64,000 nt of DNA from Persicobacter diffluens (GCF_036244895.1 NZ_BQKE01000001.1:3534001-3598000), one strand, 5' to 3'; shown: positions 16,228 to 26,412, counted from the stretch's first letter. Numbers and translations are program-made. The notes: generated by a model not told the origin, from the sequence alone.

Positions 16228-17679
16228 GTGGCAGAATCAAAAAGGACAAAAATTAAAGCCCTGCTCACAGGAGAGCAGGTAGATGTAAATGTTCGCGTAA
16301 AAGGCTGGGTAAGAACCAAAAGGGGGAATAAAAATGTATCCTTCATTGCCTTAAACGATGGATCATGTCTTGCTAACCTTCAGATTGTTGCTGATCCTAA
16401 TAATATTTCGGAAGATATTTTGAAGCGCATCACTACCGGTGCCTGTATTTCCGCTGAGGGTCAATTAGTCGCTTCACAAGGTGCCGGACAGAAAGTAGAG
16501 CTTAATGCCGAGACCATTGAAGTGTTAGGGGAGGCTGATCCGGAGACTTATCCATTACAGCCTAAGCGCCATAGCTTGGAGTTTTTAAGAGAAATTGCAC
16601 ACCTGCGCCCTCGCTCCAATACTTTCGGTGCGATAATGCGTGTGCGTCATGCCATGATTTTCGCCGTCCATAAATTCTTCCATGATAAAGGATTTGTGAA
16701 CGTACATACTCCAATCATCACCGGTTCAGATGCCGAGGGAGCAGGAGAAATGTTCCGCGTTACGACCATGGATTTGGCCAACCCTCCAAAAGATGAGGAA
16801 GGCAATATTGACTTCAAGCAGGATTTTTTCGGTAAGGAAACCAACCTGACAGTATCCGGTCAGCTCGAGGCTGAATTAGGCGCTATGGCACTAGGGGAAG
16901 TTTATACTTTCGGTCCGACATTCCGTGCAGAAAATTCTAATACCACTCGTCACCTTGCGGAATTCTGGATGATTGAGCCGGAGGTAGCTTTTGCCGACCT
17001 GGAAGACAATATGGATTTGGCAGAGGAGTTCCTGAAGTTCCTGGCGAAATACGCATTGGACAACTGCCGTGAAGATTTGGAGTTCCTAAAGGAGCGCGCG
17101 CTACAGGAGGAGAAAAACCTTCCTGCAGATAAGAAAAACGAATTGAATCTGATTGAAAGATTAGAGTTTGTGGCCAACAACGATTTCCAACGCCTGACTT
17201 ATACAGAGGCGATTGATATCCTGAAAAACTCTAAGCCAAACAAGAAAGGTCGTTTCCAATATAAAATTGAAGAGTGGGGTGCTGATTTGCAATCCGAGCA
17301 TGAGCGTTTCTTGGTAGAGAAGCACTTCAAAAAGCCGGTAATTTTAACAGACTACCCGGCCAAAATCAAGGCCTTCTACATGCGTTTGAACGAAGACGAG
17401 AAAACCGTTGCCGCCATGGACATTTTGTTCCCGGGTATTGGCGAGATCGTTGGAGGTTCTCAGCGTGAGGAACGTTATGAGGTATTGGTAGAGAAAGTGA
17501 AGGCCATGGGTATTCCGGAAGAGCACGTTTGGTGGTACCTGGATACCCGTAAATTCGGAACGGCTCCTCATGCCGGATTCGGTCTTGGATTTGAGCGTTT
17601 GATCTTGTTCGTAACGGGCATGACCAACATTCGCGACGTAATTCCATTCCCACGTACTCCTGGTACGGCGGAATTTTAA
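16228..17679 (+). CDS. asnS: Asparaginyl-tRNA synthetase
   Basis: 483 residues from the GTG at 16228 (MAESKRTKIKALLTG), which matches the usual family start; a TTG at 16219 would add three residues. The OB-fold has VKGWVRTKRGNKNVSFIALNDG. Class II motif 2 is TFRAENSNTTRHLAEFWMIEPE, and motif 3 is GFGLGFERLILF. The stop TAA is the last three bases of a TTAA into which a mobile element has inserted, so the coding frame is intact but the natural terminator now lies 220 bp downstream. Confidence 0.97.
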   Translation: MAESKRTKIKALLTGEQVDVNVRVKGWVRTKRGNKNVSFIALNDGSCLANLQIVADPNNISEDILKRITTGACISAEGQLVASQGAGQKVELNAETIEVLGEADPETYPLQPKRHSLEFLREIAHLRPRSNTFGAIMRVRHAMIFAVHKFFHDKGFVNVHTPIITGSDAEGAGEMFRVTTMDLANPPKDEEGNIDFKQDFFGKETNLTVSGQLEAELGAMALGEVYTFGPTFRAENSNTTRHLAEFWMIEPEVAFADLEDNMDLAEEFLKFLAKYALDNCREDLEFLKERALQEEKNLPADKKNELNLIERLEFVANNDFQRLTYTEAIDILKNSKPNKKGRFQYKIEEWGADLQSEHERFLVEKHFKKPVILTDYPAKIKAFYMRLNEDEKTVAAMDILFPGIGEIVGGSQREERYEVLVEKVKAMGIPEEHVWWYLDTRKFGTAPHAGFGLGFERLILFVTGMTNIRDVIPFPRTPGTAEF

Positions 17680-17898
17680 CCCGAATTATTCACCGCTAGA
17701 TTTAGTAGATCACCTTAAGCAACTTATTTTCACCCTGATAAGATCGTTCTTACTAAATTATTAGTAGCCCAAATTGGAGCAAGCTTGCTTTCTCCTCATT
17801 CATCTGCTTCGTTGGAAAAAAATGAAATAGGGAACTATTCCTTCATTTTTCCCGCCTTGCAGCTAAACGAGGATTTAAGCATGAATAATCCGAGTTAA
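17676..17898 (-). mobile_element. TTAA-flanked MITE, copy 4 (complete, reverse) on the asnS stop codon
   Basis: 223 bp, TTAACCCGAATTATTCACCGC to AGCATGAATAATCCGAGTTAA. The left TTAA supplies the asnS stop codon (TAA at 17677-17679). Internal sequence matches the family consensus well. Just beyond its right end is the asnS terminator. Confidence 0.92.
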
Positions 17899-17916
17899 GA
17901 AAATATTAACCATAAG

Positions 17917-17952
17917 AAAAAGGCAGTGAAAATTCATCACTGCCTTTTTTTT
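17917..17952 (+). terminator. Intrinsic terminator of asnS, displaced by the mobile element
   Basis: AGGCAGTGA (17921-17929) pairs with TCACTGCCT (17937-17945), followed by a run of Ts and preceded by five As, so it can act in both directions. Confidence 0.88.
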
Positions 17953-17997
17953 CGTAGATAGGTTAGCGTTGGTAATAAATATCTTTGATTGGGTAAG

Positions 17998-18222
17998 CTA
18001 ATCTACGTTTTTCTTGATCATCGTCTGTCTTTGCTGCGTCCCCTCCTCGGTTATGGAGCGCGCAAAAAATTGCAGCAGCAATAGCATAAGGATGAATCCG
18101 GTTCCGCTTAATACCCCTTCCCATTTCATTCCCTGAACAAACATTTCATTCAGACACCAAAGGGAAAGCGGCATTAGAATAACCAGAAACAACCGCTTGA
18201 CTTGAATTGGTAAAAAATCCAT
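17998..18222 (-). CDS. Small membrane protein of unknown function
   Basis: 74 residues with two hydrophobic helices (LFLVILMPLSLWCLNEMF and GTGFILMLLLLQFFA) and a charged C-terminus. It stands alone between the asnS terminator and AT-rich DNA. The hydrophobicity pattern suggests a real protein, but no family is recognised. Confidence 0.55.
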   Translation of the reverse strand: MDFLPIQVKRLFLVILMPLSLWCLNEMFVQGMKWEGVLSGTGFILMLLLLQFFARSITEEGTQQRQTMIKKNVD

Positions 18223-18496
18223 CTTTCTAAAAATAATAGAAGCTTATTTTAAAATAACAATAACTTTTTAATAACACAAGCTTCACATCCACTCAAAATT
18301 TCAATATTTTAAGTCAATTCTTAAAAATGAGCTTCTTTTAAGAATTATCCAAATGATGTCACAAATCACAAGGAAGTGCGACTTAAAACCAATCCAGGCC
18401 ATAATATCCTCTGAGAGGTGAACAGGTCAAACTGCCAGCCCTTCCCCAGGTTTGATGCTGATGAACTATTTTGAAAATAATCCAAATTTGAAATAA
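18223..18496. other. Intergenic region left of the tandem MITEs
   Basis: No gene seen. An 11-bp perfect inverted repeat, AATTCTTAAAA (18316-18326) with TTTTAAGAATT (18336-18346), forms an AT-rich hairpin of unknown role. Confidence 0.4.
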
Positions 18497-18718
18497 TTAA
18501 GCCGGAATACACCTGCTTAAATACTCGTTCAGCTGCAAGGCGGAAAAAATGATGGAATAGTCCTCTATTATATTTTTTCCAACGAAGCAGATGGAGCGGG
18601 AGAAAGCAAGATTGCACAAAAATGGGCTATTAATAAATTAGCAGGCGCAATCTTATTATTCTCAAAATAAACCACTTAAGAGGAGGGACTAAATCCAGCG
18701 GTGAATAATTCGGCTTAA
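18497..18718 (+). mobile_element. TTAA-flanked MITE, copy 5 (complete, forward, diverged)
   Basis: 222 bp, TTAAGCCGGAATACACCTGC to GCGGTGAATAATTCGGCTTAA. Ends and interior have drifted. It shares its right TTAA (18715-18718) with the next, partial copy, so the two lie head to head with no spacer. Confidence 0.82.
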
Positions 18719-18829
18719 TACTGTCTATGGGGTTGCTCGCTGGCAAAAAAAGCTCAAATTGAAAATCAAGCCCTTCTTTTTTTTAGCGATCCACTAAATG
18801 GTGATTTAAGTTTGAATAATCCGGATTAA
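18715..18829 (-). mobile_element. TTAA-flanked MITE, partial copy abutting copy 5 (reverse)
   Basis: Only the last 45-70 bp match the family: CCACTAAATGGTGATTTAAG followed by TTTGAATAATCCGGATTAA, ending in TTAA at 18826-18829. The left part is lost or unrecognisable. Confidence 0.65.
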
Positions 18830-18930
18830 AAATCCTTAAATTTGCCCCGCTTCAGCATGATCCTTTGGTCAAAGTCTCTAAGGGAAAGCAGCTGATCTAA
18901 GAAATAATACCAAAAAAATATAATTGCACA

Positions 18931-21339
18931 ATGTGGAATCAATTCGCCCAATTTGTACTTAGGTACCGACTGGCCCTGATCATGATCATCGGGGTAATCA
19001 CGGTATTCATGTATTATCAGGGGAAAGATATTGAGATGAGCTACGAATTTGGTAGCACCGTTCCGAAGACCGATTCGGAAATGATTACTTTTTTAAATTT
19101 CAGAGAAGACTTCGGGGAAGATGGCAACTTGCTTGCCATTGGAATGAAAGACAGCGCTGTTTATGAGCTGGAAAATTTCCGCCGACTGAAGTACCTGGGT
19201 GAGGAGCTGAACAAAATTCGGGGCGTCAATGAGGTGATGTCCATCCCCCGAATGGTGCATCTGGTGAAGAATACTGAGCTCACGAAATTTGAAGCGAAAT
19301 CCATTTTTGAGCAATTTCCGGACAATCAACACGACCTGGACAGCCTGCTAGGGATTGTGGGCAATCAGCAATTATACACCGGGCAGATGATCAATATGGA
19401 TAATGGCGCCAACCTGCTGCTCCTTTCCATTAATAAGGACATCCTGAATTCCAAAAAGCGCTTTCAGTTGATGGATGACATCCGCATGGCCTGTGATCAG
19501 TTCAGCGAAGCCACGGACATCAAGCTGCATTATGCCGGATTGCCATTCGTGCGAACGGAAAATGCCCGCATGGTGCAAAAGGAAATGGTGATGTTCCTGA
19601 TCCTTTCGGTGCTGGTCACCGGACTCATTATGCTTTACTTCTTCCGTTCCTGGGATGCGGTACTCTTCCCGTTGATCATGATCGGGGTAATCGTGATCTG
19701 GTGTGCCGGAACGCTGGGCATACTGGGTTATAAAATCACGATTCTGACGGGTGTCATTCCGCCCATTATCGTGGTCATAGGAATTCCGAACAGTATTTAC
19801 CTGTTGAATAAATACCATCAGGAAATCCTGAAAACGGGAGATAAATACAAGGCCTTAACTTCAGTAATCAGTAAAATTGGTGTGGTAACCTTCCTGACCA
19901 ACTTCACCACCGCAGTCGGCTTCGGTGTGTTGGCTTTTACTGATATCAAAATTCTGAAAGAATTCGGTACCGTAGCAGGCATTAATATTATCGCCACTTT
20001 CTTTGTGAGCATCATTTTCATTCCGGCAGTATTCAGCTATTTACCCAAGCCGGAATTGAAGAGGTTAGGCCATTTGAATAAAAAAGGGCTGAATAAAATC
20101 CTCAATGGCATAGACCTGATGGTGCACCGCCATCGCTATTCTGTACTGGTAGGAGCGGCTGCCATCATCGTGGTTTCTGTGATCGGTTTGTACAAAATCA
20201 AGGCGGTTTCTTTTATGGTGGATGATGTGCCGGATCACAGTGAGGTAAAGCAGGATTTGCTTTGGCTGGAGAAAAACTTTGCCGGAATCATGCCGCTGGA
20301 AATTGTGGTAGACACCGGAAAGAAAAAGGGCGTAATGAAAGAATCCATCTGGAAAAAAGTGGATAAGCTCGAGCGTGTACTGGAGCAGAACCCGAATATT
20401 TCCAGCCCGATTTCCATTGTGGAATTTATCAAAATGGCCCGGCAATCCTATTATAATGGCAATCCGGATTATTACGATTTACCCAAAAGAGATAAGAATT
20501 TTATCCTGCGCTATCTGCAGGGACAGGACGATAACTCCGGATTTCTGAACAGCTTTGTGACAGAAGACGGTCGCAAGATGCGCATCTCTTTCAAGGTAGC
20601 CGATATCGGATCGCACGAATTACATGATCTGGTAGAGGAGGTGGTAAAACCACAAGTAGAAGAAATTTTTGGTGGTAGCAGCAAAGTAACGGTCACGCCA
20701 ACCGGCACCACGCTCTTATTTGTGAAGGGAAACAGCTTCCTGATTGACAACCTGAAGTCCTCCATGCTTTTGGCTTTTGTGATTATTTCCATCATTATGG
20801 CCATTTTGTTCGGACGCTTCCGCATCATCCTGATCTCCCTGATCCCGAATATGATTCCGCTATTGGTAACCGCAGGCATCATGGGATTTGTGGGCGTAGC
20901 TCTGAAGCCGAGTACCGCTTTGGTGTTCAGTATTGCCTTTGGTATTTCTGTGGATGACTCCATTCACTATCTGGCCAAATACCGACAGGATCTTTATGAA
21001 GATAATTTCTTTGTTCCCAAAGCCATCAGCAGATCCATTCATGAAGTGGGTGCGAGTATGATTTATACCTCCATCGTATTATTCTTCGGATTTATCATCT
21101 TCGGATTTTCAGAATTTGGTGGCACGCAGGCCTTGGGGCTCTTAACTTCCATGACGCTTCTGATTGCCATGAGTACTAACCTGATCATCCTTCCGGCATT
21201 ATTAATGGTGTTTGATAATGGAAAGAGAAGTAAGGCGGATGAACATCTCCTGATTGATGATGTAGAGTTTTACCATGAGCATGACGACGAAGAAATCAAT
21301 ATTTCCTCCATCAAAATAAAGAAAGAGGGAGAGGAGTAA
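18931..21339 (+). CDS. MMPL/RND-superfamily transporter with two sterol-sensing-type membrane domains
   Basis: 802 residues. One N-terminal helix precedes a periplasmic domain (about 40-210), a block of five or six helices (about 220-370, with YFFRSWDAVLFPLIMI), a second periplasmic domain (about 420-600), and a second helix block containing AFGISVDDSIHYLAKYRQ. The repeat is typical of hydrophobe/lipid exporters of the MMPL group. No membrane-fusion or outer-membrane partner is adjacent, so it probably moves lipids or hydrophobic molecules alone (inference). Confidence 0.88.
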   Translation: MWNQFAQFVLRYRLALIMIIGVITVFMYYQGKDIEMSYEFGSTVPKTDSEMITFLNFREDFGEDGNLLAIGMKDSAVYELENFRRLKYLGEELNKIRGVNEVMSIPRMVHLVKNTELTKFEAKSIFEQFPDNQHDLDSLLGIVGNQQLYTGQMINMDNGANLLLLSINKDILNSKKRFQLMDDIRMACDQFSEATDIKLHYAGLPFVRTENARMVQKEMVMFLILSVLVTGLIMLYFFRSWDAVLFPLIMIGVIVIWCAGTLGILGYKITILTGVIPPIIVVIGIPNSIYLLNKYHQEILKTGDKYKALTSVISKIGVVTFLTNFTTAVGFGVLAFTDIKILKEFGTVAGINIIATFFVSIIFIPAVFSYLPKPELKRLGHLNKKGLNKILNGIDLMVHRHRYSVLVGAAAIIVVSVIGLYKIKAVSFMVDDVPDHSEVKQDLLWLEKNFAGIMPLEIVVDTGKKKGVMKESIWKKVDKLERVLEQNPNISSPISIVEFIKMARQSYYNGNPDYYDLPKRDKNFILRYLQGQDDNSGFLNSFVTEDGRKMRISFKVADIGSHELHDLVEEVVKPQVEEIFGGSSKVTVTPTGTTLLFVKGNSFLIDNLKSSMLLAFVIISIIMAILFGRFRIILISLIPNMIPLLVTAGIMGFVGVALKPSTALVFSIAFGISVDDSIHYLAKYRQDLYEDNFFVPKAISRSIHEVGASMIYTSIVLFFGFIIFGFSEFGGTQALGLLTSMTLLIAMSTNLIILPALLMVFDNGKRSKADEHLLIDDVEFYHEHDDEEINISSIKIKKEGEE

Positions 21340-21346
21340 ACCTCAT

Positions 21347-21380
21347 AAAAAAGGCAGTCTTTCCGGATTGCCTTTTTTTT
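21347..21380. terminator. Bidirectional terminator between converging genes
   Basis: AAGGCAGTC (21351-21359) pairs with GATTGCCTT (21366-21374, one G-U pair), with As on one side and Ts on the other. It serves the MMPL gene and the phosphatase gene. Its right side lies next to the phosphatase stop. Confidence 0.88.
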
Positions 21381-22812
21381 ATACCCGAAAACCGAACACC
21401 ATAAAATCATCCACCTGCTCGGCCCCTTGCTGCCAATCATTAAAAAAGGTTTCCAGGGCCTTAGACTGCTCCTGCATGGGAAAGGTGGTGTGCTTCAAAA
21501 GTTCAGACTTGAATCTTTTCAATTTCATTTTCTCCCCGTCTTGCCCGTTCACCTGATCATAAAATCCATCCGTAAAAAGGTAAACAGCATCTCCCTTGTT
21601 CAACTTAACGCTATGGCTTACAAAAGGGACCTCCACCACATGAGCCCCCACAGGTTGCCGGCTGCCCTTCACTATTTGTAGGCCCTGTTGACCAATTACC
21701 CACACTGGGTTATAAGCCCCGCTGTATTCCAACTCATAACGCTCAGGGTCAAATATCAGAATCGCCCCATCCATACCCTCTTGCCCCAAATCCAGCTGTT
21801 CTCCTTTGCCCAGGGCTGCCTTCATTCTCCGGCGTAATTCGTCCATCAAAAGGGCAGGATCTGCCGCACCGAAATCTTTGGCCACGTTTTCCATCAGACC
21901 AATGGCCAGCATACTCATAAAGGCCCCGGGCACTCCATGCCCCGTACAATCTGCTAATAACAACATCAGTTTTCCTTCCACCACCTTGAGCCAGAAAAAA
22001 TCTCCGCTCACCACATTGCAGGGACGCTCCAGTAAAAAATAATCTTCTACATAAGGGCTTAGGATCTCCGGGGAGGGAATCACCGCTTTTTGTAGCTGCT
22101 GCGCATATTGAATGCTTTCATTCACCCGGTCTCTTTGATATTCCAGTTCTTCCTTCTGTCTCATTAATGCATTACGCTGCTCCCCAATCTCCTGCTTTTG
22201 ATGGGTTAGTTTCTCATTGGCGTCCAGTATCTTTTGCTCCATTCGAAAAGCTTCTTTCACGAACAAAAAAATCATCAATGAGGTAAAGCCCACAAAGAGG
22301 GATATATTAAACAGGAAAAAAGAATGTCTCAGCCATGCGGGCAGGGGGGATTCCAGGTAAAGACCGGAGGTCCAAATGTAGAACCCAAAATATGCCAAGG
22401 AGAAGAATGCACTGATCAATACCCTTTCCACAATGGGGTATTTATAAAATATGAAGCTTAGAATTACGGGTAGCAGCAGATAAATATGGAATCCTGTGGA
22501 CAAACCCAGATAAAAAGTCGCCATCACGGCATGTACAATCAGTTCTCCAAAATTCAGAATGGCCACCAGATTGAACTTCCTGAAATGAGCGGCCCAAAAG
22601 GTCAGCAGATATAAAGGAATACTAAAATAAAGATTAAGCGCGGCCATTTCCTCCGCTCCGAAGTACCGAAATAGTAATAGAAAAAATAAGTGAATAAGCC
22701 CGGCCAATAAACAGGAAAACTTCATGATGCGCTCATATCGGGCCACATCACTGCTGGCTTCAGGCATAAAAAAGGCGGTCCCAAAATGGGATTGGCTCAG
22801 GGGAATACTCAT
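21379..22812 (-). CDS. Membrane-anchored SpoIIE-type (PP2C) serine phosphatase
   Basis: 477 residues. About six transmembrane helices (residues 28-205) lead into a coiled coil (about 207-245, KLTHQKQEIGEQRNALMRQKEEL) and a C-terminal PPM phosphatase domain. Metal-binding motifs are visible: VVSGDFFW, LADCTGHGVPGAFMSM, DGAILIFD and LFTDGFYDQ. Such proteins sense a signal with the membrane part and dephosphorylate an anti-anti-sigma or similar partner. No partner gene is adjacent. Confidence 0.9.
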   Translation of the reverse strand: MSIPLSQSHFGTAFFMPEASSDVARYERIMKFSCLLAGLIHLFFLLLFRYFGAEEMAALNLYFSIPLYLLTFWAAHFRKFNLVAILNFGELIVHAVMATFYLGLSTGFHIYLLLPVILSFIFYKYPIVERVLISAFFSLAYFGFYIWTSGLYLESPLPAWLRHSFFLFNISLFVGFTSLMIFLFVKEAFRMEQKILDANEKLTHQKQEIGEQRNALMRQKEELEYQRDRVNESIQYAQQLQKAVIPSPEILSPYVEDYFLLERPCNVVSGDFFWLKVVEGKLMLLLADCTGHGVPGAFMSMLAIGLMENVAKDFGAADPALLMDELRRRMKAALGKGEQLDLGQEGMDGAILIFDPERYELEYSGAYNPVWVIGQQGLQIVKGSRQPVGAHVVEVPFVSHSVKLNKGDAVYLFTDGFYDQVNGQDGEKMKLKRFKSELLKHTTFPMQEQSKALETFFNDWQQGAEQVDDFMVFGFRV

Positions 22813-22988
22813 AATTGGGTTGGTTGGACTGTTGAGGCGTAGCGACTCGCTGATAGGTCATTTATTTGACCATTTGACTTGAAAATGAAAATCTGATTTT
22901 TTTTTCAGGAATCAAAATAGATTTTTTAGTAAGCTAAACTTCTCAAATTTATCATTTTAAATTCTATTGCTTAACTTAGCGGAACTTT

Positions 22989-23029
22989 TTTGGGAAGGTC
23001 TGCTTTGGACTTTCCCAAGCTGTTTTTTG
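22989..23029 (+). promoter_or_regulatory. Leader hairpin followed by a T run just upstream of ileS (possible attenuator)
   Basis: TTGGGAAGGTC (22990-23000) pairs with GACTTTCCCAA (23008-23018, one G-U) around a 7-nt loop, followed by CTGTTTTTTG. It ends about 30 bp before the ileS ATG. The only gene upstream points the other way, so this is either a leader attenuator or a terminator for a short leader RNA. No T-box sequence was seen. Confidence 0.45.
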
Positions 23030-23057
23030 CGCCTAATTCTAATGCCAATATAGATCA

Positions 23058-26000
23058 ATGCAGTATAAAGAATACAAACAGGTAGATTTCGCTCAAGTAG
23101 GGCGCGATGTACTTCAAGAATGGAAAGATAAAGCTACTTTCGACAGTTCTGTGAAATTGCGCGAGGGAGCTCCTGAATTCGTGTTTTTTGAGGGTCCTCC
23201 TTCAGCAAACGGAACTCCGGGAATTCACCACGTGATGGCCCGTACGGTGAAAGATATTTTCTGTAGATACAAAACCCTGAAAGGCTTCCAGGTGAAGCGT
23301 AAAGGGGGATGGGATACGCACGGATTGCCCGTAGAGCTTCAGGTAGAAAAAGAATTAGGCATTACGAAAGAAGATATCGGGAAGTCCATCACCGTTGAGG
23401 AATACAATCAACGTTGCCGTGAGTCGGTAATGAAATTCAAGGATCAATGGGATGAGCTGACTGAAAAAATGGGTTATTGGGTGGATTTGGATGATCCGTA
23501 CATCACCTTTGACCGCAAATACATGCAGACGCTTTGGAGCTTGTTGAAAAAGCTTTATGACAAAGGTTTGCTTTATAAAGGATATACCATCCAGCCTTAC
23601 TCTCCGGCGGCAGGTACCGGATTGTCTTCGCACGAATTGAACCAGCCAGGGACTTACCGTGATGTAAAAGACACTTCAATCACCGCGCAATTCAAGTTGA
23701 AAGGTTCGGAGAATGAATTCTTCCTGGCCTGGACGACAACTCCATGGACGCTATCTTCCAATGCGGCTTTGGCGGTTGGAAAGAACATCGACTATGTGAA
23801 GGTGCGTACTTTCAACCCTTACACTTTCAAGGAGATTTTCGTGATTTTGGCGAAGAACCGTTTCAACGCGTACTTCAATGCTAAAAATGCCGAATTGAAA
23901 ATTGAAGACTACAACGAAGGAGACAAGAATATTCCTTTCGAAGTAGTAGGCGAATACAAAGGAAGTGAATTGGTAGGGCAGGCTTATGAGCAATTGATGC
24001 CTTACGTTCAGCCGGTGAAAAATGCGGAGAAAGCTTTCCACATCATCGAAGGGGACTTCGTAACCACTGAAGATGGTACCGGTATCGTTCACATTGCGCC
24101 TACTTTTGGTGCGGATGACCAACGCGTCGCTTTCCAGGCGGGTGTTCCTGCGATCACCATTTTGGATGAAAAAGGAAATGAGTTACCACTAGTAGACAAG
24201 ACCGGTCGTTTCGTGAAAGAAATGGGCGAGTTTGGCGGTCAGTTCGTGAAAGCGGATTATGAAGACGAGTCGGTAACTTCTGCCAAAGATTATAAGAATG
24301 TGGATGTTTTGATTTCCATCAAATTGAAAGAGGAAAACAGAGCATTCAAAGTAGAAAAATACGAGCACAGCTACCCACACTGCTGGAGAACAGACAAGCC
24401 TGTATTGTATTATCCATTGGATTCCTGGTTCATCAAAACCACCGAATACAAGGATCAGTTGGTGGCTTTGAACAAAACCATTAACTGGAAACCGGGCTCT
24501 ACCGGATCCGGTCGTTTCGGTAACTGGTTGGAGAACCTGGTCGACTGGAACCTTTCCCGTTCCCGTTACTGGGGTACGCCACTTCCTATCTGGAGAACAG
24601 AAGATGGAGAGGAAGAAATCTGCATCGGTTCTATTGCAGAATTGGCGGCGGAAGTAGAAAAATCGAAAGCTGCCGGATTCATGACTGAGTCTCTTGCGGA
24701 AGATTTCGACTTGCACCGTCCATATGTAGACGATGTGGTATTGGTTTCTGCTTCCGGTAAGCAAATGTTCCGTGAGCCGGACCTGATCGACGTTTGGTTC
24801 GATTCCGGTGCGATGCCATACGCGCAATGGGGTGCATTAGCGGATGAAGTAAATGCTGCTGAGGCTAAATATACCGCTGACTTTATTGCGGAAGGTGTTG
24901 ACCAGACACGTGGTTGGTTCTTTACCCTGCACGCTTTGAGCACCATGTTGTACGACAAAGTGGCTTTCAAAAACGTAATTGCGAACGGTCTGGTATTGGA
25001 TAAAAATGGAAACAAGATGTCCAAGCGTTTGGGCAACGGTATTAATCCATTTGAAATCATCGACCTGCACGGCCCGGATGCGGTACGTTGGTACATGATC
25101 TCCAACGCGAACCCATGGGATAACCTGAAATTTGATCCGGATGGCGTTACGGAAGTAAAACGTAAGCTTTTCGGTACCCTTCAGAATACTTACAACTTCT
25201 TCGCCCTTTATGCGAACTTGGATGGCTTCACTTACGGTCAGGATATCGTTGCGGTAGAAAACCGTACGGAGTCAGATCGTTGGATCATTTCCCGTTTGAA
25301 CTCTTTGATCAAATTGGTAGATGAAAACCTGGAGGCTTACGAGCCTACGCGTGCCGCACGTGCGATTCAGGATTTCGTCAACGATGATCTTTCAAACTGG
25401 TACGTTCGTCTGAACCGTAAACGTTTCTGGAAAGGGGAATTCAATGAAGACAAAAAAGCGGCTTACCAAACCTTGCATGAGTGTTTGTTGACCGTAGCAC
25501 AATTGAGTGCGGCTTTCGCTCCATTCTATATGGATACGCTTTTCCAAAACCTGACGGCAGGCATGGAAGGCACTGCGGAATCTGTTCACTTAACCAACTT
25601 CCCGACTGCCGACGAAGCACATATTGATGCAGATCTGGAAGCTAAAATGACTTTGGCGCAATCGGCTTCTTCTTTGGTACACTCCCTTCGTAAGAAAGAG
25701 AAAATCAAAGTACGTCAGCCATTGCAGCGCGTGATGATCCCGGCATTGGATGATACTTTCAAGGCACATGTTGTGGCGGTGGAAGACATCATCAAGAATG
25801 AGGTGAACGTGAAAGAAGTAGAAGTTATTGACGATACTTCCGGTATTTTGGTAAAAAACATCAAGCCTAACTTCAAGACTTTGGGTAAGGCGTATGGTCC
25901 GAGAATGAAGGATATCGCCAAGGCAATTGGTGGTTTCCAACAGGAGGATATCGCCAAAATCGAAGCAGACGGCCAGTACGTTTTAGCTTTGGAAGGCGGA

Positions 26001-26369
26001 GACATCACTTTGACCCTGGAAGATGTGTTGATCACTTCTCAGGATATTCCAGGCTGGTTGGTAGCCAACGAAGGCGCTTTAACGGTAGCTTTGGATATCA
26101 ACTTAACCGATGAATTGAAAGAAGAAGGCCTGGCGCGTGATTTAGTAAACCGTGTTCAGAATATCCGTAAGGATATGGGCTTGGAGATTCAGGATAAAAT
26201 CAAAATCGCCATTTTGGAAGAGGAAACCATCACTAAGGCGGTGGCTTCAAACAGAGATTATATCACTACCGAAACACAAGCTACGGCTTTGGAATTGGTA
26301 GCAACCCTTTCAGACGGCACGCCATTGGATATCGATGGCCTGACGGTAACTTTGAAAGTGTCGAAATAA
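23058..26369 (+). CDS. ileS: Isoleucyl-tRNA synthetase
   Basis: 1103 residues, the long eukaryote-like type found in many Bacteroidota. The HIGH motif appears as GTPGIHHVMAR, KMSKR as KNGNKMSKRLGNG, and the editing (CP1) domain contains AWTTTPWTLSSNAAL. The anticodon-binding domain occupies the C-terminal third. Arginine is mostly CGT and codon use is smoother than in neighbours, as expected for a strongly expressed gene. Confidence 0.98.
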   Translation: MQYKEYKQVDFAQVGRDVLQEWKDKATFDSSVKLREGAPEFVFFEGPPSANGTPGIHHVMARTVKDIFCRYKTLKGFQVKRKGGWDTHGLPVELQVEKELGITKEDIGKSITVEEYNQRCRESVMKFKDQWDELTEKMGYWVDLDDPYITFDRKYMQTLWSLLKKLYDKGLLYKGYTIQPYSPAAGTGLSSHELNQPGTYRDVKDTSITAQFKLKGSENEFFLAWTTTPWTLSSNAALAVGKNIDYVKVRTFNPYTFKEIFVILAKNRFNAYFNAKNAELKIEDYNEGDKNIPFEVVGEYKGSELVGQAYEQLMPYVQPVKNAEKAFHIIEGDFVTTEDGTGIVHIAPTFGADDQRVAFQAGVPAITILDEKGNELPLVDKTGRFVKEMGEFGGQFVKADYEDESVTSAKDYKNVDVLISIKLKEENRAFKVEKYEHSYPHCWRTDKPVLYYPLDSWFIKTTEYKDQLVALNKTINWKPGSTGSGRFGNWLENLVDWNLSRSRYWGTPLPIWRTEDGEEEICIGSIAELAAEVEKSKAAGFMTESLAEDFDLHRPYVDDVVLVSASGKQMFREPDLIDVWFDSGAMPYAQWGALADEVNAAEAKYTADFIAEGVDQTRGWFFTLHALSTMLYDKVAFKNVIANGLVLDKNGNKMSKRLGNGINPFEIIDLHGPDAVRWYMISNANPWDNLKFDPDGVTEVKRKLFGTLQNTYNFFALYANLDGFTYGQDIVAVENRTESDRWIISRLNSLIKLVDENLEAYEPTRAARAIQDFVNDDLSNWYVRLNRKRFWKGEFNEDKKAAYQTLHECLLTVAQLSAAFAPFYMDTLFQNLTAGMEGTAESVHLTNFPTADEAHIDADLEAKMTLAQSASSLVHSLRKKEKIKVRQPLQRVMIPALDDTFKAHVVAVEDIIKNEVNVKEVEVIDDTSGILVKNIKPNFKTLGKAYGPRMKDIAKAIGGFQQEDIAKIEADGQYVLALEGGDITLTLEDVLITSQDIPGWLVANEGALTVALDINLTDELKEEGLARDLVNRVQNIRKDMGLEIQDKIKIAILEEETITKAVASNRDYITTETQATALELVATLSDGTPLDIDGLTVTLKVSK

Positions 26370-26375
26370 AAAACA

Positions 26376-26412
26376 AAAGAGGATACTTTGCTGGTATCCT
26401 CTTTATTTTTTT
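26376..26412 (+). terminator. Intrinsic terminator of ileS
   Basis: AAAGAGGATAC (26376-26386) pairs perfectly with GTATCCTCTTT (26394-26404) and is followed by ATTTTTTT. Confidence 0.92.

Noticed and set aside
16068..16346. 92-residue minus-strand frame at the asnS start
   Set aside because: It overlaps the firm asnS coding start and has no family resemblance.
18366..18617. 83-residue minus-strand frame
   Set aside because: More than half lies inside mobile-element copy 5, so it is chance coding in a repeat.
22813..23057. T-box leader for ileS
   Set aside because: No T-box-like conserved sequence or specifier loop was seen. The hairpin was kept as a general attenuator candidate.
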